Below are positions 1-6,277 of a DNA stretch of 6,568 bases, in pieces. A program made the translations under genes and the position numbers. Numbering within the stretch: position 1 is the first letter of the stretch; the number at the start of each line of letters is the position of its first letter. The stretch is from an uncultured Gemmatimonadota bacterium (GTDB taxonomy: Bacteria; Gemmatimonadota; Gemmatimonadetes; Gemmatimonadales; Gemmatimonadaceae), in assembly GCA_946480295.1 (NCBI GenBank), contig CAMLIT010000172.1, positions 1-6,568 on the forward strand. The letters are read 5' to 3'. The notes beneath the pieces were generated by a model that did no database searches, had not been told where the DNA came from, and saw only the letters and a list, made by a program, of their open reading frames with translations.

Positions 1-54
1 GGGGCCGGCGGAATTCCGAGCGGAGGCGCAACGCGCCGAAGTGAGGAAGTATCA
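1..54 (+). other. Window edge: possible C-terminus of an upstream gene
   Basis: No complete gene fits here. Two + strand frames could be the tail of an upstream gene. The frame from position 3 reads GRRNSERRRNAPK and stops at TGA 42-44, with G/C at 12 of 13 third positions, as expected for a gene in this genome. The frame from position 2 reads through a charged, helix-like tail ending in YQWGERLREESAS and stops at TGA 89-91. That stop would overlap an alternative TTG start of the next gene as TTGA. The two cannot be separated without upstream sequence. A short perfect inverted repeat, GGCGC-aac-GCGCC, lies at 25-37. It has no T-tract, so it is not a convincing terminator. Confidence 0.3.
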
Positions 55-2259
55 GTGGGGGGAGCGCCTCAGAGAGGAATCAGCATCTTGACAGCGACGG
101 CGACGGTTCAGGAATTCATTCCAGGGTGGCGCGAGGACGAGCATCCGTTGCACGAGAAGCTCGACCGCGAGCTGCTCGTGCGCGCCTATCGCTTCAGCGA
201 GGAGGCCCACCGCGGGCAGGTCCGCAACTCGGGGGAGCCGTACATCACCCACTCCGTCGAGGTGGCCAAGGTCCTCTCCGACCTCCAGCTCGACTCCGTC
301 ACCGTCGCCAGCGGCCTGCTCCACGACGTCGTCGAGGACACGAGCATCACCGTCGCCGACGTCGAGCGCGAGTTCGGGCGCGAGATCGCCGCCATCGTCG
401 ACGGCCTCACCAAGATCGCCAAGCTGCCCACGGGCGGCTCGTCGCAGGAGCGGCAGGTCGAGAGCTACCGCAAGCTGCTCCTCTCGATCGCCAAGGACGC
501 CCGCGTCATCATCGTCAAGCTCGCCGACCGCCTGCACAACATGCGGACGCTCGACTGGCTGCCGCCGGAGAAGCGCAGGCGCATCGCCCAGGAGACGCGC
601 GACCTCTATGCGCCGCTCGCCCACCGCTTCGGCATGGCGCGGCTGCGCTGGGAGCTCGAGGACCTCGCCTTCAAGTACCTGGAGCCCGACGAGTACAAGG
701 CGCTGGCGAAGAAGGTCGCGCAGAAGCGTGGCGAGCGCGAGGAGCTGATCCGGCAGATGAAGGAGCCGCTGGAGACCGCCCTCGCCCGCGCGGGCATCAA
801 GGGGGTCGACGTCACCGGGCGGCCGAAGCACCTGTGGTCGATCTACAAGAAGATGAAGCAGCGCGAGAAGCCGTACGAGGAGATCTACGACCTTCTCGCG
901 ATCCGCGTGCTCGTCAACACGGTGCCCGACTGCTACCACGCGCTGGGCGTCATCCACGACGGCTGGACGCCGGTGCAGGAGCGGATCAAGGACTACATCG
1001 CCCAGCCGAAGTCGAACGGCTACCAGTCGCTGCACACGACGGTGTTCGGCCCCGGGCGGCAGCTCTACGAGATCCAGATCCGCACGCGCGAGATGCACCG
1101 CACGGCGGACTTCGGCATCGCCGCGCACTGGCGCTACAAGGAGGACGCGAAGAGCTCGGACGAGCTGGATCGGCACCTGACCTGGTTCCGGCAGGTGCTC
1201 GAGCTGCAGATGGACGCGAAGACGCCTGACGAGTTCCTGGAGTTCCTCAAGCTCGACCTGTACCAGGACGAGATCTTCGTCTTCACCCCCACGGGCGATG
1301 TCATCCAGCTCCCGAAGGGGGCGACGCCGATCGACTTCGCCTTCGCCGTCCACACCGAGGTCGGGCTGCACTGCGCCGGCTCGCGCGTGAATGGACGCAT
1401 CGCCCCGCTCTCGCGGCCGCTGCGCAACTCGGAGACGGTCGAGATCATCACGTCGCCGACGGCCAAGCCGTCGCGCGACTGGCTCGCCCACGTCCGCACC
1501 GGGCGCGCGCGCCACAAGATCCGCCAGGTGCTCAAGCGCGAGGCGCAGGACTCGGCGGAGAAGCTCGGCCAGGAGATCCTCGACCGCGAGGTGCGCCGGC
1601 GGCGGCTCGCCAAGCCGCACGACGAGCAGCTCAACAAGGCGGCGAAGGCGCTGGGGCTCAACGACGCCACGCACCTGCTCGCGTCGCTCGGCCAGGGCGA
1701 CATCGCCGTCGTCCAGGCGCTGAAGCAGATCCACCCCGAGCTCGACACCGACGAGCCGGCGAAGCCGACCGCCTTCGAGCGCTTCGTGGACAAGGTCCGC
1801 GGCACGAAGGGGGTGCGGATCCAGGGGGTGGACGGGCTCATGGTGCGCTACGCCCAGTGCTGCCAGCCGGTGCCGGGGGATCCCGTCGTCGGCTACGTCA
1901 CCCGCGGCCGCGGGGTGAGCATCCACCGCGCCGACTGCCCCAACCTGCTCCTCCTCGTCCACGAGCCGGAGCGGCGGCTGGAGATCGACTGGCAGGAGGC
2001 GCAGGGGGAGCGGTTCGTCGTGCGCCTCGCCCTGGAGGGGAACGACCGGCGCGGGCTCTACGCCGACGTGGCGACCGCGGTGAGCTCGACGGGGACGGAC
2101 ATCCGGAGCATGGAGCTGCGCAGCACCGACGGGAAGGCGATCGGCTCCATCCTCGTCGAGGTGGAGAACCTCGCGCACCTCGAGAAGGTGGTGAAGGCGA
2201 CGCGGCGGGTGAAGGGGATCACCGACGTGGCGCGGCGGGAGCGGATAGCGACCGAGTAG
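55..2259 (+). CDS. rel: Bifunctional (p)ppGpp synthetase/hydrolase, RelA/SpoT family (Rsh)
   Basis: This cytosolic enzyme makes (p)ppGpp from ATP and GDP/GTP and also hydrolyses it, setting the stringent response. The 734 residues match the usual length of long Rsh proteins. Numbered from the GTG at 55, the HD hydrolase domain spans about 35-190. It carries His66, His90-Asp91 and Glu94-Asp95 in LLHDVVEDT, and Asn162 in LADRLHN, so hydrolysis is probably active. The synthetase domain (about 230-365) has GRPKH 255-259, the RIKD motif 310-313 (the RxKD form typical of bifunctional enzymes, not EXDD of RelA), SNGYQSLHT 320-328 and catalytic Glu339 in YEIQIRT. A TGS domain follows at about 407-467, then a CC/Zn-finger-like domain with Cys602-Cys603, His624 and Cys628, and a C-terminal ACT domain (about 653-730). 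Oddity: the Pro usually following the HD-domain His is Ser67. The start is uncertain: GTG 55 and TTG 88 each have a plausible ribosome site, and the frame is open to the window edge. Function is near certain. Confidence 0.97.
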   Translation: MGGAPQRGISILTATATVQEFIPGWREDEHPLHEKLDRELLVRAYRFSEEAHRGQVRNSGEPYITHSVEVAKVLSDLQLDSVTVASGLLHDVVEDTSITVADVEREFGREIAAIVDGLTKIAKLPTGGSSQERQVESYRKLLLSIAKDARVIIVKLADRLHNMRTLDWLPPEKRRRIAQETRDLYAPLAHRFGMARLRWELEDLAFKYLEPDEYKALAKKVAQKRGEREELIRQMKEPLETALARAGIKGVDVTGRPKHLWSIYKKMKQREKPYEEIYDLLAIRVLVNTVPDCYHALGVIHDGWTPVQERIKDYIAQPKSNGYQSLHTTVFGPGRQLYEIQIRTREMHRTADFGIAAHWRYKEDAKSSDELDRHLTWFRQVLELQMDAKTPDEFLEFLKLDLYQDEIFVFTPTGDVIQLPKGATPIDFAFAVHTEVGLHCAGSRVNGRIAPLSRPLRNSETVEIITSPTAKPSRDWLAHVRTGRARHKIRQVLKREAQDSAEKLGQEILDREVRRRRLAKPHDEQLNKAAKALGLNDATHLLASLGQGDIAVVQALKQIHPELDTDEPAKPTAFERFVDKVRGTKGVRIQGVDGLMVRYAQCCQPVPGDPVVGYVTRGRGVSIHRADCPNLLLLVHEPERRLEIDWQEAQGERFVVRLALEGNDRRGLYADVATAVSSTGTDIRSMELRSTDGKAIGSILVEVENLAHLEKVVKATRRVKGITDVARRERIATE
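71..78 (+). promoter_or_regulatory. Possible ribosome binding site for an alternative rel start at TTG 88
   Basis: AGAGAGGA lies 9 nt before an in-frame TTG at 88-90. That start would give a 723-residue protein beginning MTATATVQEF. The competing GTG at 55 has GAGGA at 43-47, 7 nt upstream. Both sites match the anti-Shine-Dalgarno sequence about equally, so sequence alone does not decide. TTG 88 is favoured if the upstream reading frame ending at TGA 89-91 is real, because the two would then overlap as TTGA, like the other junctions in this window. Confidence 0.35.
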
Positions 2260-2260
2260 C

Positions 2261-2281
2261 GAGGGTCGAGGGTCGAGACGT
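2261..2281 (+). repeat. Short GAGGGTC heptamer tandem repeat just after rel
   Basis: Two perfect copies of GAGGGTC (2261-2267 and 2268-2274) are followed by a partial copy starting GAG at 2275. They begin two bases after the rel stop codon. They share the 7-nt period of the second repeat block that follows, which suggests one compound intergenic repeat element. No coding role is evident. Confidence 0.7.
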
Positions 2282-2285
2282 CGCG

Positions 2286-2337
2286 CTCCGCTCTCCGCTG
2301 TCCGCTGTCCGCTGTCCGCACTCCGCCATCCTCCGTC
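2286..2337 (+). repeat. Heptamer tandem repeat, consensus STCCGCT
   Basis: Six consecutive 7-nt units run from 2286 to 2327: CTCCGCT, CTCCGCT, GTCCGCT, GTCCGCT, GTCCGCA, CTCCGCC. After a 3-nt spacer comes a further diverged unit, CTCCGTC (2331-2337). The period is exact, so this is a real tandem array and not just C-rich sequence. Similar arrays with this core occur between genes in a variety of environmental bacterial genomes, as far as I recall; I could not check this. The array lies wholly between rel and uvrB. Its role is unknown; it may be a slipped-strand expansion or an mRNA 3'-end structure. Confidence 0.75.
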
Positions 2338-2373
2338 CCCCATCCAAATACCCGCGAGATAGGACCAGAAGCC

Positions 2374-2409
2374 AGCGGCAGGCGGTAAGCGGAGGGCGTC
2401 CTGGCGCCC
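2374..2409 (+). repeat. Inverted heptamer copies and small hairpin upstream of uvrB
   Basis: Positions 2374-2394 read as three 7-nt units, AGCGGCA, GGCGGTA and AGCGGAG. The last is the exact reverse complement of CTCCGCT at 2286-2299, so a transcript could pair this segment with the upstream array. Overlapping its end is a 5-bp inverted repeat, GGGCG (2394-2398) and CGCCC (2405-2409), with a 6-nt loop. No T-run follows either structure, so a classic intrinsic terminator for rel is not supported. A structured mRNA 3' end or factor-dependent termination remains possible. Confidence 0.4.
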
Positions 2410-2433
2410 CGAACAAACGCCGACCAATCCGGC

Positions 2434-2439
2434 TATATT
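2434..2439 (+). promoter_or_regulatory. Probable -10 element of a leaderless uvrB promoter
   Basis: TATATT matches the bacterial -10 consensus TATAAT at five of six positions and stands out in a GC-rich background. Only 6 nt separate it from the A of the uvrB ATG (2446), so transcription would be expected to start on or within a base or two of the start codon. In agreement, no purine-rich Shine-Dalgarno sequence precedes uvrB; the bases just before the ATG are ttaccacg. A -35 match is weak: CGAACA at 2410-2415 with an 18-nt spacer keeps only the last three consensus bases. The promoter would drive uvrB-tsaE-tsaB-rimI. Confidence 0.55.
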
Positions 2440-2445
2440 ACCACG

Positions 2446-4500
2446 ATGCCCGCGACCTTCGACCTCCAGGCCCCCTTCCAGCCCGCCGGCGACCAGCCCA
2501 AGGCGATCGCCGAGCTCACGGCGGGGCTGAAGCGCGGCGACCGGTTCCAGACCCTCCTCGGCGTCACCGGCTCCGGGAAGACGATGACCATGGCCAACGT
2601 CATCCGGAACATCGGCAAGCCGACCCTCGTCCTCTCGCACAACAAGACCCTCGCCGCGCAGCTCTACGGGGAGCTCAAGAGCTTCTTCCCGCACAACGCC
2701 GTCGAGTACTTCATCTCGTACTACGACTACTACCAGCCGGAAGCCTACGTCCCGACGACCGACACGTACATCGAGAAGGACGCGTCGATCAACGAGGACA
2801 TCGACCGGCTGCGGCTGCGCGCGACCTCCAGCCTCATGGAGCGGGAGGACGTCGTCATCGTCGCCACCGTCTCGGCGATCTACGGCCTCGGCGATCCGGT
2901 GCAGTACCGCGAGCAGATGGTCACGCTCACGACGGGGCAGCGCATCGGCCGCGACGACATCCTGCGCAGCCTGGTGAAGATCCAGTACAGCCGGAACGAC
3001 GTCGCCTTCGAGCGCGGCACCTTCCGCGTGCGCGGCGATACGGTCGAGATCCTCCCCGCCTACGAGGAGCAGGGGGTGCGCGTGGAGATGTGGGGGGACG
3101 AGATCGAGCGCATCTCCAAGATCAACGCCCTCACCGGCGAGACGATCGCCGTCCTCGAGCGCGCGGCGATCTACCCGGCGAAGCACTTCGTCACCAACCG
3201 CCCGACCCTCGAGCGCGCGGTGAAGCTGATCCGCGCGGAGCTCGACGGGCGGCTCGCCGAGCTGAAGGCGGCGAACAAGCTCCTCGAGGCGCAGCGGCTC
3301 GAGTCGCGCACGAACTTCGACATCGAGATGATGCTCGAGATCGGGACGTGCGCGGGGATCGAGAACTACTCGCGGCACCTCGCCGGCCGGCAGGAGGGGG
3401 AGCGGCCGGCGTGCCTCTTCGACTACTTCCCCGAGGACTTCCTCGTCGTGGTCGACGAGTCGCACGTCAGCCTCCCGCAGATCGGCGGGATGTTCAACGG
3501 CGACCGCGCCCGCAAGCTCACGCTCGTGGACTACGGCTTCCGTCTCCCGAGCGCGCTCGACAACCGGCCGCTGATGTTCGACGAGTTCCTCGCGCTCACG
3601 CCGCAGGCGGTGTTCGTGTCGGCGACGCCGGGCGACCTCGAGCTCCAGCTCTCGGAAGGGGTGGTCGTGGAGCAGATCATCCGTCCGACGGGGCTGGTGG
3701 ACCCGGAGATCCAGATCCGCCCCGTGCGCGGCCAGGTGGACGACCTGCTGAACGAGATCCGCATCCGCGAGCGCAAGGGCGAGCGCGTGCTCGTCACGAC
3801 GCTCACGAAGCGCATGTCCGAGGACCTCACCGACTACCTCCAGCAGGTCGGCGTGCGCGTGCGGTACATGCACTCGGACATCGACGCGATCGAGCGGATG
3901 GAGATCGTGCGCGGGCTGCGGCTCGGCGAGTTCGACGTGCTCGTCGGCATCAACCTCCTGCGCGAGGGGCTCGACCTCCCCGAGGTGTCGCTGGTCGCGA
4001 TCCTCGACGCGGACCAGGAGGGGTTCCTGCGCAGCGACCGCTCGCTCATCCAGACCGTCGGGCGCGCGGCGCGCAACGCGCACGGGACGGCGATCTTCTA
4101 CGCCGACCGGATCACCGGGTCGATGCAGCGTTGCCTGGAGGAGACGAACCGCCGCCGCGAGATCCAGATGGCGCACAACCTGGAGCACGGGATCACGCCG
4201 CGCACGGTGGCGAAGAGCGTGGACCAGGTGAAGTTCATCACGCGCGTCGCCGACGCGCGGACGGAGCGCGAGGAGAAGAAGGTCGCCGAGCCGGCGCGCG
4301 GCTACGCGGTGATGGACGACGGCGCGCTCGAGAAGCTGCTCGAGGCGCAGATGAAGGAGGCGGCGACGAACATGGACTTCGAGCTCGCGGCGCAGCTCCG
4401 CGACCAGCTGTTCGAGCTGCGCGCGCGCGCGGGGAAGGGCGGCGCGGCGCGCGGCGGCCGCGATGCGGCGCCCGCGCGCGCGGGGGGAGGCGGACGCTGA
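2446..4500 (+). CDS. uvrB: UvrABC excinuclease subunit B
   Basis: UvrB is the damage-verifying helicase-like subunit of nucleotide excision repair. It receives the lesion from UvrA and recruits UvrC for incision. At 684 residues it is close to the usual length. Visible motifs in order: Walker A GVTGSGKT 39-46 (Lys45); the strand-inserting beta-hairpin around [10 protein letters not shown] 91-100, with Tyr92, Tyr93, Tyr95 and Tyr96 numbered as in E. coli; Walker B DESH 337-340; SATPG 392-396; the motif V region [14 protein letters not shown] 501-514; and motif [11 protein letters not shown] 536-544. A C-terminal UVR domain (about 625-659) provides the UvrC contact. The last 24 or so residues are a Gly/Ala/Arg-rich tail of low complexity. 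The ATG at 2446 is chosen because the family's [14 protein letters not shown] start follows at once and a -10 element lies just upstream. No Shine-Dalgarno is seen. The stop overlaps the next start as TGATG. Confidence 0.98.
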   Translation: MPATFDLQAPFQPAGDQPKAIAELTAGLKRGDRFQTLLGVTGSGKTMTMANVIRNIGKPTLVLSHNKTLAAQLYGELKSFFPHNAVEYFISYYDYYQPEAYVPTTDTYIEKDASINEDIDRLRLRATSSLMEREDVVIVATVSAIYGLGDPVQYREQMVTLTTGQRIGRDDILRSLVKIQYSRNDVAFERGTFRVRGDTVEILPAYEEQGVRVEMWGDEIERISKINALTGETIAVLERAAIYPAKHFVTNRPTLERAVKLIRAELDGRLAELKAANKLLEAQRLESRTNFDIEMMLEIGTCAGIENYSRHLAGRQEGERPACLFDYFPEDFLVVVDESHVSLPQIGGMFNGDRARKLTLVDYGFRLPSALDNRPLMFDEFLALTPQAVFVSATPGDLELQLSEGVVVEQIIRPTGLVDPEIQIRPVRGQVDDLLNEIRIRERKGERVLVTTLTKRMSEDLTDYLQQVGVRVRYMHSDIDAIERMEIVRGLRLGEFDVLVGINLLREGLDLPEVSLVAILDADQEGFLRSDRSLIQTVGRAARNAHGTAIFYADRITGSMQRCLEETNRRREIQMAHNLEHGITPRTVAKSVDQVKFITRVADARTEREEKKVAEPARGYAVMDDGALEKLLEAQMKEAATNMDFELAAQLRDQLFELRARAGKGGAARGGRDAAPARAGGGGR

Positions 4501-4988
4501 TGGCGGCGGAGCCGCCGATCCCGCCGCTCGCCACCCGGGGGCGCCTCGCCGTCACGGAGGACGAGCTGATCGCCTGGGGCGAGCGGCTCGGTCGCGCGGC
4601 GCGGCCGCCGCTCCTCGTCACGCTCACCGGCGATCTCGGCACCGGGAAGACGACCCTCGTGCGCGCGATCTGCCGTGGCTACGGCGTCGCCGACGACATC
4701 ACCAGCCCGACCTTCGCCCTCGTCCACGAGTACGCCGGCACGCGCTCGAAGGTCTACCACCTCGACCTCTACCGCCTCGACGGACCCGAGGAGCTCGCGA
4801 ACATCGGCTGGGACGAGATCCTCGCCGACGATGCGCTGGTGCTCGTCGAGTGGCCCGACCGCGCGGCGGGGATGATTCCCACGGCGCACGTGCCGATCGA
4901 GCTCGAGCACCTGCCGGACGATCCCGCGCGGCGGCTGCTCTACGCCGGGGGGCACGTCGGCGAAACGAAGTTCGGGGACCACTCGTGA
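4500..4988 (+). CDS. tsaE: tRNA t6A37 biosynthesis ATPase TsaE
   Basis: TsaE is the small P-loop ATPase that acts with TsaB and TsaD to transfer threonylcarbamoyl from its adenylate (made by TsaC) onto A37 of ANN-decoding tRNAs. The 162 residues fit the family (about 150-160). Motifs seen: Walker A GDLGTGKTT 44-52 (Lys50); TSPTF 68-72; YHLDLYRL 86-93 with the conserved Asp89; and VLVEWPDR 114-121 with Glu117-Trp118. About 35 residues precede the first core strand, slightly long and Pro-rich at the start ([10 protein letters not shown]). The ATG at 4500 shares a base with the uvrB TGA, so translation is probably coupled to uvrB; no strong Shine-Dalgarno is evident. The stop overlaps tsaB as GTGA. 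I see nothing that would inactivate it. Confidence 0.96.
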   Translation: MAAEPPIPPLATRGRLAVTEDELIAWGERLGRAARPPLLVTLTGDLGTGKTTLVRAICRGYGVADDITSPTFALVHEYAGTRSKVYHLDLYRLDGPEELANIGWDEILADDALVLVEWPDRAAGMIPTAHVPIELEHLPDDPARRLLYAGGHVGETKFGDHS

Positions 4989-5647
4989 TCACGCTCGCGC
5001 TGGACGCGTCCACCTACACGGGGACCGTCGCCGTCGACCGCGACGGTCGCCTGCTCGCGCACGGCCGCGTGCCGATGCGCGGCGAGCACGAGGAGCGCCT
5101 CATGCCCGCGGTCGCGGACGCGCTCGCGGGCGCCGGCGTGGAGCGCGGCGGCGTCGCGCGCATCGTGTGCGGCGGCGGCCCGGGGAGCTTCACGAGCCTC
5201 CGCATCGCCGCATCCATCGCCAAGGGGCTGGCGACGGCGTGGGCGTGCCCGCTGTACGCCGTCCCGTCGCTCGCGCTCATCGTCGTCGGCGCGGAGCCGG
5301 CGCCGGCGCCCGGACGGTACCTCGCGGCGCTCGACGCGCTGCGTGGCGAGTCGTACGTCGCCGGCTACGCCGTCGACGCGGAGGGCGGCGTCGCCGAGGT
5401 GATGCCGCTGCGCCTCGTCCCGCACGGGGAGGTCGCGGCCGTGGCGCGGTCGCTCGACGCGCGCCTCGCGGGGCCCGGCCAGCCGCTCGATCTCGCGCCC
5501 GACGCCCGCGGCGTCGCCCGGCTCGCCGACCTGATCGCGGCGACGGGCGCGGTGGACCTCGGGAGCTGGGAGCCGGACTACGGGCGCAAGGCGGAGGCGC
5601 AGGTGCGGTGGGAGGCGGCCCACGGTCGGCCGCTGCCGCTCGCATGA
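4985..5647 (+). CDS. tsaB: tRNA t6A37 biosynthesis scaffold protein TsaB
   Basis: TsaB is an ASKHA-fold paralog of TsaD that lacks catalysis. It dimerises with TsaD and bridges to TsaE in the t6A complex. The 220 residues match the family (about 220-230). The N-terminal ITLALDAST 2-10 is the phosphate-1-like strand; EHEERLMPAV 34-43 is the typical helix; and CGGGPGSFTSLRIAASIAKG 62-81 is the diagnostic family motif. Residue 71 is Ser where most homologs have Gly (GSFTG). The C-terminus retains a PDYGRKAEAQ stretch (197-206) resembling the family's PxYLRxPxAE ending, with Gly at the Leu position. The GTG start at 4985 overlaps the tsaE stop (GTGA), and the Met-Ile-Thr-Leu opening fits homologs. 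The stop overlaps rimI as ATGA. The central region is more divergent and Ala/Val-rich, which is usual for TsaB. Confidence 0.95.
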   Translation: MITLALDASTYTGTVAVDRDGRLLAHGRVPMRGEHEERLMPAVADALAGAGVERGGVARIVCGGGPGSFTSLRIAASIAKGLATAWACPLYAVPSLALIVVGAEPAPAPGRYLAALDALRGESYVAGYAVDAEGGVAEVMPLRLVPHGEVAAVARSLDARLAGPGQPLDLAPDARGVARLADLIAATGAVDLGSWEPDYGRKAEAQVRWEAAHGRPLPLA

Positions 5648-6156
5648 GCGCCGCCGCGGGCGCGGCCGGCACGGCGGGCGACGTGGTCGTCGCGCCGATC
5701 ACCCGCGACCTGCTGCCGCAGGTCGTGGAGATCGAGCGGGCGTCGTTCAGCGATCCCTGGTCGCTCCACGCCTTTCGCGAGGTCCTCGACACCAGGCGCG
5801 CCTATTTCGTCGGCGCGCGGCAGGGTGTGTCGGGGCCGCTCCTGGGTTATGTTGTCGCGTGGTTCGTGGCCGACGAGGGGGAGATCGCCAACCTCGCCGT
5901 CGCGCCCGAGGCGCGGGGGCGCGGCATCGGGGCGCGGCTGCTCGACAGCGCGCTCGACGAGGGGCGAGCGCGCGGCGCGGGCGCCATCTTCCTCGAGGTG
6001 CGCGACTCCAATCGCGCGGCGCGGCAGCTCTATGCCTCGCGCGACTTCGTCGAGGTGGGGCGGCGCAAGGGCTACTACCGGCGGCCGATCGAGGACGCGA
6101 TCGTCCTCCGGCACACGGTCGAACCCGCGGCGGTGCGGGAGCGGTCGGGGGTGTGA
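5644..6156 (+). CDS. rimI: Ribosomal protein S18 N-alpha-acetyltransferase family protein (RimI-like GNAT)
   Basis: This is a GNAT-fold enzyme that transfers acetyl from acetyl-CoA to a protein N-terminus; in E. coli the target is ribosomal protein S18. The 170 residues are slightly longer than E. coli RimI (148), mainly through an Ala/Gly-rich N-terminal extension of about 15 residues. Visible features: the substrate-loop motif FSDPWS 35-40; the core strand EIANLAVAPEARGRGIG 80-96 with the acetyl-CoA loop RGRGIG; LEVRDSNRAARQLY 117-130 with Glu118 and Tyr130, which match the proposed base and acid of characterised RimI; and the closing RRKGYY 140-145. In the usual LYxxxGF segment the Gly is Asp134 (LYASRDF). 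Its place after tsaE-tsaB supports RimI over another GNAT, but the true substrate is inferred. The ATG start overlaps the tsaB stop (ATGA), implying translational coupling. Confidence 0.92.
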   Translation: MSAAAGAAGTAGDVVVAPITRDLLPQVVEIERASFSDPWSLHAFREVLDTRRAYFVGARQGVSGPLLGYVVAWFVADEGEIANLAVAPEARGRGIGARLLDSALDEGRARGAGAIFLEVRDSNRAARQLYASRDFVEVGRRKGYYRRPIEDAIVLRHTVEPAAVRERSGV

Positions 6157-6166
6157 GGTCGCGCCG

Positions 6167-6186
6167 ACGCACGCGGGACGGTGCGT
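6167..6186 (+). repeat. Small inverted repeat after rimI
   Basis: ACGCAC (6167-6172) and GTGCGT (6181-6186) form a perfect 6-bp inverted repeat around an 8-nt loop, 10 nt after the rimI stop codon. It is placed where a terminator for the uvrB-tsaE-tsaB-rimI unit would be expected. The bases after it (gaaatcgaag) contain no T-tract, so it is only a weak terminator candidate, perhaps an mRNA 3'-end stabilising stem. Confidence 0.3.
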
Positions 6187-6218
6187 GAAATCGAAGTGGT
6201 CGGTGTGCATTGGTTCGT

Positions 6219-6249
6219 TTGCATCACCGGATGTGTTGGACGCTATCGT
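6219..6249 (+). promoter_or_regulatory. Weak promoter candidate for ssb
   Basis: The 6187-6250 stretch is clearly less GC-rich than the rest of the window, as promoters often are in such genomes. The best pair of boxes I find is TTGCAT (6219-6224) and TATCGT (6244-6249), separated by 19 nt, which is longer than the usual 17. Transcription would begin near 6256, about 27 nt before the ssb start. Other readings of this AT-richer patch are possible, so the exact boxes are a guess. Confidence 0.3.
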
Positions 6250-6251
6250 GC

Positions 6252-6271
6252 GGCGAGATGAGTCTCTCGCC
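6252..6271 (+). promoter_or_regulatory. 7-bp palindrome immediately before the ssb ribosome site
   Basis: GGCGAGA (6252-6258) and TCTCGCC (6265-6271) are perfect reverse complements around a 6-nt centre (tgagtc). The second arm ends directly against the AGGAGG Shine-Dalgarno sequence. It could be a protein-binding operator, or, if transcription starts upstream, an mRNA stem-loop that affects access to the ribosome site. There is no T-tract, so it is not a terminator. The match is seen directly; the function is inferred. Confidence 0.45.
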
Positions 6272-6277
6272 AGGAGG
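6272..6277 (+). promoter_or_regulatory. Strong Shine-Dalgarno site of ssb
   Basis: AGGAGG is a full consensus ribosome binding site, 5 nt before the GTG at 6283. It fixes that GTG as the ssb start. It is the only full-consensus site before any gene in the window and fits an abundantly made protein. Confidence 0.85.

Noticed and set aside
11..16. GAATTC sites at 11, 112 and 6277 as possible cloning junctions
   Set aside because: The sequence around each is continuous with normal gene context and no vector sequence is visible; three such sites in 6.5 kb are unremarkable.
88..93. TTGACA, a perfect -35 hexamer match
   Set aside because: It lies at the start of the rel coding region. The bases 16-18 nt further on (around 110-117) hold no -10-like sequence, and a promoter there would miss the start codon.
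2260..2445. CRISPR array or small RNA gene in the rel-uvrB gap
   Set aside because: The repeats are 7 nt and contiguous, without unique spacers. No tRNA-like fold or promoter-terminator pair for a separate RNA could be identified.
52..4188. A 1378-codon open frame on the - strand spanning rel, the gap and most of uvrB
   Set aside because: It is the mirror image of strongly G/C-ending codons in two certain genes. Its protein is a monotonous Leu/Val/Arg/Asp/Glu/His mixture with no recognisable domain, and it crosses the repeat-filled gap.
1857..4499. Long + strand frame in the tsaE frame running through the end of rel and all of uvrB
   Set aside because: It is an out-of-frame reading of rel and uvrB, rich in Arg/Pro/Ala. 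Only the part from ATG 4500 shows a real protein (TsaE).
4463..4984. N-terminal extension of the tsaB frame through tsaE
   Set aside because: The extension is a shadow of tsaE, Arg/Ala-rich and without motifs. The TsaB family N-terminus begins at GTG 4985.
6166..6200. Intrinsic terminator for the uvrB-rimI unit
   Set aside because: The stem is only 6 bp and no T-run follows; it is kept only as an inverted repeat.
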